Assembly (NCBI GenBank): GCA_020628375.1
Contig: JAHDFD010000001.1
Location: forward strand, 1 to 64,000
Length of the DNA: 64,000 nucleotides
Reading direction: 5' to 3'
From: Chitinophagales bacterium
GTDB lineage: Bacteria > Bacteroidota > Bacteroidia > Chitinophagales > UBA2359
Positions 11,848 through 21,204 of the stretch are shown here, in pieces. Under the pieces are notes generated by a model, which searched no databases, was not told where the DNA came from, and saw only the letters and a program-made list of their open reading frames with translations. Within the stretch, counting starts at the first letter, position 1, and each line of letters opens with the position of its first letter. The translations under genes and the position numbers were made by a program.

Positions 11848-13044
11848 TTAATCAAGAATTTCAGTAACCTGACCCGCACCTACTGTACGACCTCCTTCAC
11901 GAATCGCGAAACGAAGACCTTTTTCCATAGCGATTGGGTAAATCAACTCAACAGTAATTGTTAAGTTATCTCCAGGCATTACCATTTCTACACCATCTGG
12001 TAAGATAGTTTCACCAGTTACATCCGTTGTACGGAAGTAGAACTGTGGACGGTATTTATTGAAGAAAGGTGTATGACGACCTCCTTCATCTTTAGTTAAA
12101 ACGTAAACCTCAGCTTTGAATTTAGTGTGAGGAGTAATTGAACCTGGCTTACAGATTACCATACCACGCTTAACTTCTGCTTTATCAATACCACGTAAAA
12201 GGATACCAACGTTATCACCCGCTTCACCTCTATCTAAGATTTTACGGAACATTTCCACCCCTGTACAAGTTGTTGACATTGGCTTCTCATCTTTCGGACG
12301 CAATCCAACGATTTCCATTGGCTCACCTGTTTGGATCACACCACGCTCGATACGACCTGTAGCAACAGTACCACGACCAGTAATTGAGAACACATCCTCT
12401 ACTGATAATAAGAAATCCTGCTCAGTTGGACGCGGAGGAACTGGAATAAAATCATCTACAGCAGCCATTAATTCCTGAATTTTTGCTACTGCTCCAGCTT
12501 CACCATTCAATGCACCTAAAGCGCTACCTTGAACTACTGGAATATTATCGCCATCAAACTCATAGAAGCTTAATAACTCACGAATTTCCATTTCTACTAA
12601 CTCCAACAACTCTTCGTCGTCAACTAAGTCAACTTTATTCATGAAAACAACGATCTGAGGTACACCTACCTGACGAGCCAAAAGGATGTGCTCACGAGTT
12701 TGTGGCATAGGACCATCTGTAGCAGCAACTACTAAGATAGCACCATCCATTTGTGCAGCACCCGTTACCATGTTCTTAACGTAATCGGCGTGACCAGGAC
12801 AGTCAACGTGTGCATAGTGACGATTTTCAGTTTCGTACTCTACGTGAGCAGTATTAATGGTAATACCACGCTCTTTCTCTTCCGGAGCACCATCAATTTC
12901 GTCATAGTTTTGTTTTTCAGCCATACCTGCATCAGCTAATACTGAAGTGATAGCTGCAGTCAAAGTAGTTTTACCGTGATCTACGTGACCGATTGTTCCG
13001 ATGTTTACGTGCGGTTTATTACGCACAAAATTTTCTTTAGCCAT
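11848..13044 (-). CDS. tuf: Elongation factor Tu
   Basis: GTPase that delivers aminoacyl-tRNA to the ribosome. 398 aa. G1 motif GHVDHGKT at residues 19-26, G3 DCPGHADY, G4 NKVD, and the conserved domain 2-3 sequence to the C-terminal [11 protein letters not shown]. It is placed between tRNA-Thr(GGT) and tRNA-Trp, so its mRNA probably comes from a tRNA-led transcript that is cut by tRNA processing enzymes. No second tuf gene is in the window. Confidence 0.99.
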   Translation of the reverse strand: MAKENFVRNKPHVNIGTIGHVDHGKTTLTAAITSVLADAGMAEKQNYDEIDGAPEEKERGITINTAHVEYETENRHYAHVDCPGHADYVKNMVTGAAQMDGAILVVAATDGPMPQTREHILLARQVGVPQIVVFMNKVDLVDDEELLELVEMEIRELLSFYEFDGDNIPVVQGSALGALNGEAGAVAKIQELMAAVDDFIPVPPRPTEQDFLLSVEDVFSITGRGTVATGRIERGVIQTGEPMEIVGLRPKDEKPMSTTCTGVEMFRKILDRGEAGDNVGILLRGIDKAEVKRGMVICKPGSITPHTKFKAEVYVLTKDEGGRHTPFFNKYRPQFYFRTTDVTGETILPDGVEMVMPGDNLTITVELIYPIAMEKGLRFAIREGGRTVGAGQVTEILD

Positions 13045-13105
13045 TGCTTAAGAATTTGATATTTGGTTTATGAATAATTTAATATAATGTCCGATACAAA
13101 AACAG

Positions 13106-13177
<72 letters not shown>

Positions 13178-13210
13178 TTACACACAATATAGCGTACTGT
13201 TTAAAATAAG

Positions 13211-13283
13211 AGCGGGAGACGAGACTCGAACCCGCGACCCTCAGCTTGGAAGGCTGATGCTCTACCAACTGAGCTACTCCCGC
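13211..13283 (-). tRNA. tRNA-Gly (TCC)
   Basis: Seventy-three bases, acceptor arms GCGGGAG/CTCCCGC, anticodon loop CTTCCAA with anticodon TCC flanked by a TCAGC/GCTGA stem, T-loop TTCGAGT. No encoded CCA. Confidence 0.96.
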
Positions 13284-13353
13284 TTATAATAATTTCAAAC
13301 AAACAATCAAGAAAATATTGAAGATAAATTTTCTTGGCACTGACCAATAAAAG

Positions 13354-13436
13354 TGGGGAGAGCAGGATTCGAACCTACGAAGTCGAAAGACAGCAGATTT
13401 ACAGTCTGCCCCAGTTGGCCACTTTGGTATCTCCCC
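13354..13436 (-). tRNA. tRNA-Tyr (GTA)
   Basis: Eighty-three bases, acceptor arms GGGGAGA/TCTCCCC, anticodon stem-loop CAGACTGTAAATCTG with anticodon GTA, and the long variable arm expected for class II tRNA-Tyr. T-loop TTCGAAT. No encoded CCA. Confidence 0.95.
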
Positions 13437-13463
13437 ATTTAATTATTTTAGACAGAAAAAAAG

Positions 13464-13537
13464 AGCCGAAGGAGGGACTCGAACCCACGACCTGCTGATT
13501 ACAAATCAGCTGCTCTAGCCAGCTGAGCTACTTCGGC
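13464..13537 (-). tRNA. tRNA-Thr (TGT)
   Basis: Seventy-four bases, acceptor arms GCCGAAG/CTTCGGC, anticodon stem GCTGA/TCAGC around loop TTTGTAA with anticodon TGT, T-loop TTCGAGT. First gene of the tRNA-tuf cluster. No encoded CCA. Confidence 0.96.
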
Positions 13538-13611
13538 TTTCTATCTTCTTTTTTCTTGAGAACTTACCCTTTAAAACATAGTTTCTTAAAACTCAAAACT
13601 TAAAGGGAGTG

Positions 13612-13619
13612 CAAATGTA
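13612..13619 (-). promoter_or_regulatory. Candidate -7 box for the tRNA-tuf operon
   Basis: Minus-strand TACATTTG matches the Bacteroidota -7 consensus TAnnTTTG, 75 bp upstream of tRNA-Thr(TGT). A second match, TATATTTG, lies at 13725-13732. Neither has a clear TTG at the -33 spacing, so this is only a candidate. Confidence 0.3.
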
Positions 13620-13741
13620 AAATGATTTGTGGAAACTTATCTAAATTTTTTCAGATTTTTTTTCATTCTACTTCAAGAATAGAGAGATTCAATAAATAAT
13701 TAACTATAACCCGATTGGGGGATGCAAATATAGAGCAACAT

Positions 13742-16183
13742 TTATTTTTTGTAAAATTTTTGTGAAAATTTTCTTTCATTAATTTTTACGTATAGCAAAT
13801 ATACTCCGGTAATTAAATTATTGATGTCGATACTAAGCGTATTTGAATAGGTATTTTCACTCATCAATCGCTTTCCTTCTACATTGTAAATCTCCCATTG
13901 TTCAATATATTGATCGGTATTCAAATATAGATAATTATCCGTTTGAATAAATTCAATATTTGAAATCAGATCTTCTATCGATGAAGTAATTATTTCTGTT
14001 TCAAAAATCTCTTCATAAACACATCCATTTTCATCTTCAATAACAAGTGTATTGGTACTAGTATTTGAAATAGTAAATGTATTGTCGATCACCTCTTCCT
14101 CATTTACCATTATAGAATAGTCATTACTTTGCCCCTCAATTATAATTGTATAAGTACACATACCTGCATCACATATTTCCTCCAGGCTTACCTCAAAAGA
14201 TGCCGGTCCTACTTCTATTGTTTCTTCTGTAGTACATCCCTGAGCATCTGTAACTGAAAAAGTATAAGTACCCGGAGCTAAGTTTTCATTGTAATAAAAG
14301 CTAATATTGGTTGGGCTGGATTCAGCACCATTAAAGTTGGTTATATAAGGAGGCTCACCACTCAGAAATTGTATCATTACCTCTCCATCCGCTTCGCTAC
14401 AATCGCTAGCATCAGTGATCATTGAAGATATCTCAATTCCTTCACCGTTACTTTCTCCTGCTTCAATTGTAAATTGTGTAAGGTAATCACATTCATCAAA
14501 ATTCACAATTCGCAGGTAGTAAGTACCTGCCGTTAGACCTTCTATGTTCTGTCCACCATGAATCACAACAAACTCTTCATTAAGCCATATATATTCACAA
14601 ACGTCTCCTTCACACATATTGCTCGAAGCAAAAGCAGATGCTCCGCCTCCACAACCAGTATCAGAATTTACAATATCCAAGTCAAAATCAAATTCAGACT
14701 CATCACAAGGTTCTTTCGGATTCTTATAACTTCCATCATAACTTGTTCCTAAGTACCCTCCCCAAGGAATAGCAATATCATCGGAAGTATCTAAACTTAG
14801 CTTCTTCAGGAAAAAACCAGATTCAGTATTCCCTATTCCAGCTTCCTGGCTATGTAAATATATAAAATCGAGCATTCCATCATTATCAATATTATCAAGC
14901 AGGGCTGTTGAATTGACATTGGCGCCGTCAAGCGTTCCATATACAATTTCATTAGTACCATCGTTGAAATCAAAAATGCGTACCTCATGGCTTGCGTCAA
15001 AAGATTGCAGATCAACTGCATTGGTTGTCATAATTACTTCATCAAAGCCATCCTGATCGAGATCGGCGATAGTTGGTGAATTAAACTGAAAGAAACCAAT
15101 ACTTTCATTGTATTGTATTTCTCCGCTCGCACCATCGATCATTATATGTCTGAAATCGGTGAATGTGGGTGCCAGACCAATTGCATAGGTCGCAAATACA
15201 TCAGGAACATCATCATCGTTAAAATGTCCTATTCCCGGAGAAGCATTCGTTTCTCCACCTTCAATAGTTGCTTCCCACATAATATTGTTATACAAGCCAT
15301 TCACTGCTACTACTTTTCCATCATAAGCATTAATGATAATATCAAGTACACTATCATCATCTAAATCGGCAAGACTTGGCGGTGCGATGAAGCCTTTTTC
15401 AGGGCTTGTGAAAACTATTTCGGATTGAGACAGATCATTATTCATTAAATCTGCCAGTCGTGCTTTGTAAATATTCCCTGAATTGAAACTATTTTCACCT
15501 CCTGTTCCATAAATCACATGTAAATCACCATTATTATACAAGTCAACAACTAGTGGCGACATATAGGTTTCTTTTCCATCCGGCACTCCTGCCTGAGCTA
15601 AAATACTTCCGTCTTCGCTTGAAACTACCAGAAGGTTTCCCTGTGGTCGATCTTCATCTAGAATCGTTGCATTATAATCTCCTCCGTTTGCCAGAAGCAA
15701 ATCTGCATAACCATCGTTATCCTGATCGGGAACCCATTGTGGTGAATAGAAATTATACCAACCAGAGTCAACAGGATTTACGGTATCAGCATCAGGAAAA
15801 AATTCCCAGATCACATTTCCGTTTGCCCCATCGATAGCGTAAAATTCTGCAGCTCTACCTCCAATAAAAACATCGGCTCTCCCATCACTGGTAATATCCT
15901 GAAAAATCGGAGAACTGAATATTTGGTTTCTTGTAGGAACAGACCATAAGTTCACACCATTACTTCCATCTATTGCGACTACACCTGCATTTGAGGTCTG
16001 ATTTTCTCTTCCAGCTCCCAACACTATATCTTTAATCCCATCATTGTTTAGATCTGTTGCACGTGGAGAAGAATAAGAATAAACTCCATTCGTTGGAGAT
16101 TGCCAATCGAGGGTAGCGGTTTGAGCATTTAACTGAATACTAAAAAGCAGTATAAAAAGTCCTATTATTTTTTTCATAATCAT
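13742..16183 (-). CDS. Secreted FG-GAP/VCBS repeat protein with T9SS type A sorting domain
   Basis: Predicted cell-surface or secreted beta-propeller protein of unknown ligand. 813 aa. Signal peptide MIMKKIIGLFILLFSIQLNAQ. Residues about 25-450 hold at least seven FG-GAP-type blades with Ca-binding loops such as DLNNDGIKD, DITSDGRAD, DQDNDGYAD, DLDDDSVLD and DLDQDGFDE. A Cys-containing middle region follows (SprB-like or PKD-like beta repeats, not clearly assignable), and the last 80 residues form a type A T9SS sorting domain (IEQWEIYNVEGKR...ITGVYLLYVK...KFSQKFYKK). It should therefore cross the outer membrane by T9SS. No operon partner; its stop lies about 200 bp from tRNA-Thr. Confidence 0.85.
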   Translation of the reverse strand: MIMKKIIGLFILLFSIQLNAQTATLDWQSPTNGVYSYSSPRATDLNNDGIKDIVLGAGRENQTSNAGVVAIDGSNGVNLWSVPTRNQIFSSPIFQDITSDGRADVFIGGRAAEFYAIDGANGNVIWEFFPDADTVNPVDSGWYNFYSPQWVPDQDNDGYADLLLANGGDYNATILDEDRPQGNLLVVSSEDGSILAQAGVPDGKETYMSPLVVDLYNNGDLHVIYGTGGENSFNSGNIYKARLADLMNNDLSQSEIVFTSPEKGFIAPPSLADLDDDSVLDIIINAYDGKVVAVNGLYNNIMWEATIEGGETNASPGIGHFNDDDVPDVFATYAIGLAPTFTDFRHIMIDGASGEIQYNESIGFFQFNSPTIADLDQDGFDEVIMTTNAVDLQSFDASHEVRIFDFNDGTNEIVYGTLDGANVNSTALLDNIDNDGMLDFIYLHSQEAGIGNTESGFFLKKLSLDTSDDIAIPWGGYLGTSYDGSYKNPKEPCDESEFDFDLDIVNSDTGCGGGASAFASSNMCEGDVCEYIWLNEEFVVIHGGQNIEGLTAGTYYLRIVNFDECDYLTQFTIEAGESNGEGIEISSMITDASDCSEADGEVMIQFLSGEPPYITNFNGAESSPTNISFYYNENLAPGTYTFSVTDAQGCTTEETIEVGPASFEVSLEEICDAGMCTYTIIIEGQSNDYSIMVNEEEVIDNTFTISNTSTNTLVIEDENGCVYEEIFETEIITSSIEDLISNIEFIQTDNYLYLNTDQYIEQWEIYNVEGKRLMSENTYSNTLSIDINNLITGVYLLYVKINERKFSQKFYKK

Positions 16184-16284
16184 TGTTTGAGTAACTTATG
16201 AAAATGATTATATCAATCTATGTGCCATTGTTTAGTTAGTGAGTTAGTGAGTTGGTGAGTTGGTGAGTTGGTGAGTTTGGAATT

Positions 16285-16324
16285 AAAAAACCCATCGTAT
16301 GAATTTATGGATTTTTACGATGGG
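16285..16324 (-). terminator. Terminator downstream of the cyclophilin gene
   Basis: Arms CCCATCGTA (291-299 region) and TACGATGGG (316-324 region) form a hairpin that on the minus strand is followed by six T (16285-16290). It lies about 170 bp past the cyclophilin stop. Confidence 0.65.
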
Positions 16325-16345
16325 TACTGATTGTTACAATAAACC

Positions 16346-16475
16346 TTATTACGAAAATTATTGTAAAGTCAGTTCGACAAGCTCACTGATCGCATAAATT
16401 CGGTAACTGAGCACATCATTTTTACAAGAAGCTTCGACCGCTTCGGCGATCCGATGTGCTCAGTTTTCGTAATAA
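16346..16475. repeat. Nested inverted repeat containing a TTCGACAAGCTCA motif
   Basis: Outer arms TTATTACGAAAA (16346-16357) and TTTTCGTAATAA (16464-16475); inner arms ACTGAGCACATC (16406-16417) and GATGTGCTCAGT (16453-16464). The left part resembles the element at 24231-24280 (shared ATAAATTCGG core), so it belongs to a dispersed intergenic repeat family. Confidence 0.65.
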
Positions 16476-16496
16476 ACTCTAATAAAACAACAAAAC

Positions 16497-17159
16497 TTAC
16501 TTTTTCTTAAGCTTCATGCTCATCATTACATCTTCATTAGGACGATCAGATCTATTTTTTTCAACCTTAGCAATTTGATCTACGATCTCTAATCCGGAAA
16601 CTACTTCACCAAAAACGGTATAATCCTGATCTAGAAATGGTGTTCCTCCTATGGTTGAATACACTTCAATTTGTTCTTCGGAATATTCTTTACCTGTACG
16701 CGAAGCCATTTTTTCCAGATTTTGTTTCGTCTCTGTTTTTCCCTGAACAATATAAAACTGGCAATCTGAACTTCTTTTTTCAGGATTTGACGGCCCTCCA
16801 CGACGTGCTGCTGACAAGGCTCCTTTTTTGTGGAAACGGTGTGGCAGGAATTCTGCTTCTAGTGTTCCTCCATTACTTCCACTTCCTAATGGCGCACCAG
16901 GTGCTGCATCACGAGAGTTAGGATCGCCTCCCTGAACCATGAAGCCATCTATAACGCGGTGAAACAATAGTCCATCATAAAAACCTTCCTCAACTAATTT
17001 AATGAAGTTGTCGCGGTGAATTGGTGTATCATTGTATAATTTCACAACAATATCGCCAAAGCCTTCAACGGTTATCACCACTTCTTGTTCTTTTTCACCA
17101 CAACTTGAAAAAGCAAATAATAAAAAGGCAAGACAAAATGCCGAAAATAATTTTTTCAT
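16497..17159 (-). CDS. Cyclophilin-type peptidyl-prolyl isomerase, lipoprotein
   Basis: Catalyses cis-trans isomerization of prolyl bonds, here presumably in the periplasm as a folding helper. 220 aa. The N-terminus is a lipoprotein signal with lipobox FAFSSC (Cys20). The cyclophilin fold is shown by LFHRVIDGFMVQGGDPNSRD (about residues 65-84), GALSAARRG, and GTPFLDQDYTVFGEVVSG. A roughly 40-aa insert after SDCQFYIVQG, common in Bacteroidota homologues, is present. Stands alone, with a terminator downstream. Confidence 0.9.
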   Translation of the reverse strand: MKKLFSAFCLAFLLFAFSSCGEKEQEVVITVEGFGDIVVKLYNDTPIHRDNFIKLVEEGFYDGLLFHRVIDGFMVQGGDPNSRDAAPGAPLGSGSNGGTLEAEFLPHRFHKKGALSAARRGGPSNPEKRSSDCQFYIVQGKTETKQNLEKMASRTGKEYSEEQIEVYSTIGGTPFLDQDYTVFGEVVSGLEIVDQIAKVEKNRSDRPNEDVMMSMKLKKK

Positions 17160-17239
17160 ACTTTTATTTTAATAGTTAGAAATGAATTTAATTACAATGG
17201 CTTCGACTACGCTCTGCCACCTTACAGTATCTTTAATAT

Positions 17240-17584
17240 TTATAAATTTTGTTCAAAGTAATAAATAATTTGCGACTTAAGAAAACGTTCCTGACTTTCT
17301 AAGCCTTTTGGCATAACTTTTCCCGTCGGTTCAAAATGCGGCCAGCCTTCATCATCTCTTCCGACAAAGCGGAAATATTCTTCCTGAGCTAATAGCGTAC
17401 AAACGGCGATGTGCATTAAATCTTGCTTTTCTTCTTTTTCAAAAGTTCTGTTTACATGCCCATATTCCTGAAGACCAATCAAAAAGAGCATGGTCTGTAA
17501 ATTGGGTTTACGTTTGAACATTGGCTTTACCTTATACAACAAACGTTGCCACGCAGTTTCCAATTCCCTTTCTTCTGAAGTCAT
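17240..17584 (-). CDS. Conserved hypothetical protein of Bacteroidota
   Basis: 114 aa, predicted cytosolic, no signal peptide or membrane helix. Hallmark segments are MLFLIGLQEYG, EEKQDLMHIAVCTLL and DDEGWPHFEP. I recognise the pattern as a small all-helical protein conserved across the phylum, but no function is known to me. It lies 80 bp upstream of the cyclophilin gene in the same direction and diverges from the ceramidase-like gene. Confidence 0.8.
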   Translation of the reverse strand: MTSEERELETAWQRLLYKVKPMFKRKPNLQTMLFLIGLQEYGHVNRTFEKEEKQDLMHIAVCTLLAQEEYFRFVGRDDEGWPHFEPTGKVMPKGLESQERFLKSQIIYYFEQNL

Positions 17585-17708
17585 TAGTATTCTAAAATTT
17601 CCTCAAAGTTAAGAGTTTAAAAGTTTGTGAGTTTGTGAATTGCTTTTTTGATTATTATCAATGCAAAAAAAAATCCTAACAATTATTTTTCCAAAAAAAA
17701 ATTCTATT

Positions 17709-19433
17709 ATGTGGAAAGCAGGGATAGCTAAAACTGATATTACCGCCTATGAAGAAGGGCAAGGCATGTTCGGATATGGCATTTGGGATCAGAAGATCAA
17801 GAATGCGGCTACTCCTTTGTATGCAAGATCTTATGTACTTCAATCCAAAGAACAAACGCTTATTCTTGTATGTGTTGAATTAGGTATTGTTTCGATCTAT
17901 CTGAAAGATCAGGTTGTACAATCGCTTCAGCAAGCTTTGCCAAATCAGGCAATAACAGATAAAAATGTACTCATTACCGCCCAACATACGCATTCAGGAC
18001 CGGCGGGGCTTACGCAATATGCCATGTATAATTTATTTGTTCCCGGATTCAGAGCTAAGGTTTTCCATGAAATAAAAGACAAGATCGTTGCTTCGGTACA
18101 AGATGCATTTGATCGACTACAAAACGTTCAACTCAGTTTTGGATCAGCAGGATTCGATCAGCAAACTTTTATCGGTATTAATCGTTCTGTTGATGCTTAT
18201 AATGCTAATCCTGAAATCACAAAAACGGTTGATAAAGAAGATGCTTTCGATAAGAATATGTACCTTTTACGTATAGAGGATGAAAAAGGAAAATTAATAG
18301 GTTCTTTCAATTGGTTTGGTTTACATACGACTTGTTTTTCCAGTAAAAACACTTCTGTTCACTTTGACAACAAAGGCTATGCTGCTCAAATGCTGGAAAA
18401 AGACTTACTTAACGATAAAACTAGTATTCATGCGTTCGCTCAGGCCAAAGCTGGTGATGTTACTCCTAATCATATTTATGATAAGAAAACTAAACGTACT
18501 AGTGGTCCTTTTGAATCAGAAGATAAAAATGCAAGACATTTTGGCGAGCTTCAGGCAAAAAAAGCCTTTGAAATATTAAATAACAAAACAGAATTTTTAG
18601 CTCCAGAACTTGATAGTGCATTAATGTATGTTGATTTTTCAAATGTTGTTCCTGACCCAAAATATACCAATGGAAAAGAAGGTGTTCGTACAAGTGAAGC
18701 AGTACACGGAGCTGCCTTTCTGATCGGAACAGCTGAGGGTCCCGGAACCAATAATGCTTTTGAAACAATTACCCTTAAATCTGCAAGTTGGGTAACCAAC
18801 AGGTTTGAGCAATTGAAGTCTGTTTTTGCACGAAAAGACCGTAAAAACTACATTCAGCAAAAATACAGATCACAATATCCGAAAATCCTTTCCTTTGAAA
18901 CAGGCGAAGGCAGATTAATGGGGGCCTATCATCCGAAGAAAATTATTTTCCCTGACGTTTTCGATCCTTCTATTGCTATGGTAAAACGAGCTGATCGCAT
19001 GGGTGCTCTCGATTTACGTCCCTGGGTTGCACATATTCTGCCAATTCAGATCATAACAATCGGCAATCTTGCCATTTTAGGAATTGCTGCAGAAATAACC
19101 AGTGTTGCCGGAGTACGATTAAAACAAACGGTTGCTCCCATTCTGGCTCAGAAAGGCATTGATAAGATTATTATTTCGAGCTATGCCAACGGATATAACG
19201 GTTATATCACCACTCCTGAAGAATATATGTTACAATGCTACGAAGGTGGTCATACTGTTTTTGGCAAATGGACACTTTCAGCCTATCAAACTAAATTTGA
19301 GTATTTGGCTAAAGAAATGCTGAAACCTGAAAAGGAGCGCAACCTCAATCCTTTAATACAACCTTTGATCTTTGATGAAGCTGATGTATGGGATGGATTC
19401 AATCCGGTGAACCAACAGGCACATGCAGCCTAA
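17709..19433 (+). CDS. Neutral/alkaline non-lysosomal ceramidase family protein
   Basis: Predicted amidohydrolase related to the N-terminal catalytic domain of neutral ceramidases, which cleave N-acyl sphingosines. 574 aa from MWKAGIAKTDIT. An in-frame ATG at 17661 would add 16 residues that do not form a signal peptide, so the inner start is preferred; this is uncertain. Typical blocks: AGIAKTDITAY at the N-terminus, LITAQHTHSGPAG (zinc-binding His region), FNWFGLHTTCFSS, and QAKAGDVTPN. The C-terminal immunoglobulin-like domain of classical ceramidases is missing. No export signal is seen. Substrate unproven; some homologues of this fold act on other amides. Confidence 0.8.
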   Translation: MWKAGIAKTDITAYEEGQGMFGYGIWDQKIKNAATPLYARSYVLQSKEQTLILVCVELGIVSIYLKDQVVQSLQQALPNQAITDKNVLITAQHTHSGPAGLTQYAMYNLFVPGFRAKVFHEIKDKIVASVQDAFDRLQNVQLSFGSAGFDQQTFIGINRSVDAYNANPEITKTVDKEDAFDKNMYLLRIEDEKGKLIGSFNWFGLHTTCFSSKNTSVHFDNKGYAAQMLEKDLLNDKTSIHAFAQAKAGDVTPNHIYDKKTKRTSGPFESEDKNARHFGELQAKKAFEILNNKTEFLAPELDSALMYVDFSNVVPDPKYTNGKEGVRTSEAVHGAAFLIGTAEGPGTNNAFETITLKSASWVTNRFEQLKSVFARKDRKNYIQQKYRSQYPKILSFETGEGRLMGAYHPKKIIFPDVFDPSIAMVKRADRMGALDLRPWVAHILPIQIITIGNLAILGIAAEITSVAGVRLKQTVAPILAQKGIDKIIISSYANGYNGYITTPEEYMLQCYEGGHTVFGKWTLSAYQTKFEYLAKEMLKPEKERNLNPLIQPLIFDEADVWDGFNPVNQQAHAA

Positions 19434-19529
19434 TTATAGTTGCGATGTATAATGACATTTTTGTACGTAGGCGACTATTTAACAGACCGCAGACAACAAA
19501 AACCTTACTCTTTACGATTAGAATGTTTT

Positions 19530-19867
19530 GGCTCATATCTGATATAGGTTGAAGGCTACAAATTCGTATGTCGAGTTCGCAGGGACCCCTGTCGGTGCAT
19601 AAAAATACCTATTTCTAAGGAAATTTAGATTTTTACTTACTCACTCCGACATACTCTTTTTGCATCTTATACAATTTTAACTTTAATATATCGTACATTT
19701 ATGAGAGTGTGAGCTACTATCAAATTTAGCCCAATATACGAGTCATGCCCCGAAAAATAGGGAGGTGTCTATATTTCGACTTCATTACATTACGCTCAAT
19801 ATGACACGAAAATTTGTACGTTTTTTAATATTTAAATTTGTATTACACACCAAATTGGAGATGAGCC
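19530..19867 (+). mobile_element. MITE-like insertion Y inside element X
   Basis: A 338-bp block whose ends are imperfect inverted repeats, GGCTCATATCT (19530-19540) and AGATGAGCC (19859-19867). It is flanked by the direct repeat AATGTTTT (19522-19529 and 19868-19875), as expected of an 8-bp target-site duplication. The uninterrupted copies of X at 26765 and 31020 serve as empty sites. Its right half (19669-19843) recurs at 25714-25888. No open frame; mobilisation would need a transposase elsewhere. Confidence 0.75.
19669..19843 (+). repeat. 175-bp dispersed repeat, copy 1
   Basis: Equal in length and roughly 93 per cent identical by eye to 25714-25888, in the same orientation. Contains an internal inverted pair GTGTC...GACAC near the right side and a C-rich/G-rich pair around GAAAAATAGGG. 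Non-coding. Confidence 0.85.
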
Positions 19868-20006
19868 AATGTTTTTTGTGGACAGTGGACTATTGTACTG
19901 TTGACAGTTGAGATTTATTTATCGCAACTTAGTAGTGTTTCATATTAATAGTGGCGGGTGAATTTTGAGTTGTTAATTTGTGCTAATATGAGGCAAAAAA
20001 CACAGT

Positions 20007-20045
20007 CATAGCCTAAGCTATGGCGAGTATTTTTAACGAAGTATT
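20007..20045 (-). repeat. Short dispersed repeat CTTCGTTAAAAATACTCGCC, copy 1
   Basis: On the minus strand it reads CTTCGTTAAAAATACTCGCC followed by a CATAGC/GCTATG inverted pair. A close copy lies at 41111-41144 on the plus strand. Confidence 0.6.
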
Positions 20046-20110
20046 AGTATGAATTAAGATTAAAAGAAACCGTCAATATTAACTTGAAAGACTACTTAGA
20101 TTATAGTTTA

Positions 20111-20575
20111 CTATAAGTCAGCCTCAATACAATAGGTTTTCCTTGCACTTTCAATTTGTGCTTGTTCTGTTGTTTCGGGAAATAATAGATATCGCGGTGC
20201 CAATATAGGTTTGATCTTTTCTACCTTAATAAGTGTTATACTTGGAAATGGGAAAAGACCATCAGTCATTTCTAACAATACTTTCTCCATATCAGCATAA
20301 TTGGGAAAATCTTTATTGACAATACACGCTTTGCCTTTTAATTGAAATCCTTTTTGAACGAGAATATCTATAAAGCTTACAGCTACCCATTCATTACTCT
20401 TGATATTCTTAACTGATCCGGGAGAAGCGATATTGGCGATAATAATATATTCTTCACCATAAAAGTCAAAAATTTCTTTTGGAGACACATTCGGAATATT
20501 ATCAGTATCTACTGTCGCCAGCCAACATAGAACACTAGCTTTGATATACTTTTTGACTTCTTCAGATAACTTCAT
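20111..20575 (-). CDS. Pyridoxamine 5'-phosphate oxidase-like flavin-binding protein
   Basis: 154 aa, cytosolic. The N-terminal LCWLATVDTDNIPNVSPKEI and the block IIANIASPGSVKNIKSNEWV are typical for the split-barrel FMN-binding family. It is not the biosynthetic PdxH, which is longer and has the phosphate-binding C-terminal end. The natural substrate is unknown. It starts 5 bp after the stop of the membrane protein gene 20581-21135, so the two are likely co-transcribed. Confidence 0.75.
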   Translation of the reverse strand: MKLSEEVKKYIKASVLCWLATVDTDNIPNVSPKEIFDFYGEEYIIIANIASPGSVKNIKSNEWVAVSFIDILVQKGFQLKGKACIVNKDFPNYADMEKVLLEMTDGLFPFPSITLIKVEKIKPILAPRYLLFPETTEQAQIESARKTYCIEADL

Positions 20576-20580
20576 TGTTC

Positions 20581-21135
20581 TTACACCATATTGCCTACAT
20601 CCACACGCATTTGTGCTATTGCCATTTGTGAGGGACTAACCGTTTTTGTTCCCAAAATATGATTCAGAATAGCTCTGTTCAAATCTTGTCCTGTTGCTTC
20701 TTCCGGCTGATTACCAGCAACATTATTTATTGTAGAGATCGTGCCTTCTATTGCTGACTTTATCAAATACCAACTATCGTCGCTTACGTATAATTGTTGT
20801 GTTACATTGTGGTCATATTCCTGTCTGATAAGTTCGATTAGCTGAAATTGTTGCTGCTTGAAAGTTAACCCGGAAGCATCAACTCTTTTGATAAGATTTA
20901 TCAATTCAATTCGATCCATCAATAAAGTAAGGCGTTCATAAGCCTGTAGTTGAATTGGTAGCGTTTGCTTACGTTCTTCAATTTTTACATCAAACGGATT
21001 TGATGGTGGCTTAGGTGGTTCATCTCCTTTCTTCTTCATTAATAATGAAATAATAATTATCAGACCAGCTGCTACCATTGCCAGTATGAAGCCATTCAAT
21101 AAAAAATTATCTGTTATTTCTAATCCTTGAAGCAT
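20581..21135 (-). CDS. Single-pass membrane protein, conserved hypothetical
   Basis: 184 aa. One N-terminal transmembrane helix (about residues 12-31, NGFILAMVAAGLIIIISLLM), then a KKKGDEPPKPP linker and a helical cytosolic domain with LQAYERLTLLMDRI and QQFQLIELIRQEYDHNVTQQ. I recognise this as a protein conserved in Bacteroidota without known function. Forms a probable two-gene operon with the flavin-binding protein downstream. Confidence 0.75.
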   Translation of the reverse strand: MLQGLEITDNFLLNGFILAMVAAGLIIIISLLMKKKGDEPPKPPSNPFDVKIEERKQTLPIQLQAYERLTLLMDRIELINLIKRVDASGLTFKQQQFQLIELIRQEYDHNVTQQLYVSDDSWYLIKSAIEGTISTINNVAGNQPEEATGQDLNRAILNHILGTKTVSPSQMAIAQMRVDVGNMV

Positions 21136-21204
21136 ATTCGAATTTACTTGTCGGTTCTTTTATACTCAAATATGTATGTAATTATTGTTCAGATCAGGTA
21201 TATC

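Larger units (their letters stand above)
16184..16496. other. Gene-free gap with tandem octamers and nested inverted repeats
   Basis: Contains a short tandem array (about 16235-16277) of the octamer GTGAGTTG/GTGAGTTA in roughly five copies, a minus-strand terminator (16285-16324), and a nested inverted repeat (16346-16475). No coding potential is seen. Confidence 0.7.
19438..19930 (+). mobile_element. MITE-like element X, copy 1 (interrupted)
   Basis: Ends are inverted: AGTTGCGAT (19438-19446) and ATCGCAACT (19921-19929). Interior is shared with the copies at 26765-26912, 31020-31156 and 33271-33374 (GATGTATAA near the left end, GTGGACAGTGGACT near the right end). Without the 338-bp insertion and one flank it would be about 147 bp. 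Too short to encode a transposase. Confidence 0.75.
19434..20110. other. Gene-free gap made of nested mobile-type repeats
   Basis: The 677 bp hold a 147-bp MITE-like element (19438-19930) split by a 338-bp MITE-like insertion (19530-19867), and an inverted-repeat motif near 20007-20043 that recurs at 41111-41144. Stops occur in all frames; no gene is supported. Confidence 0.8.
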
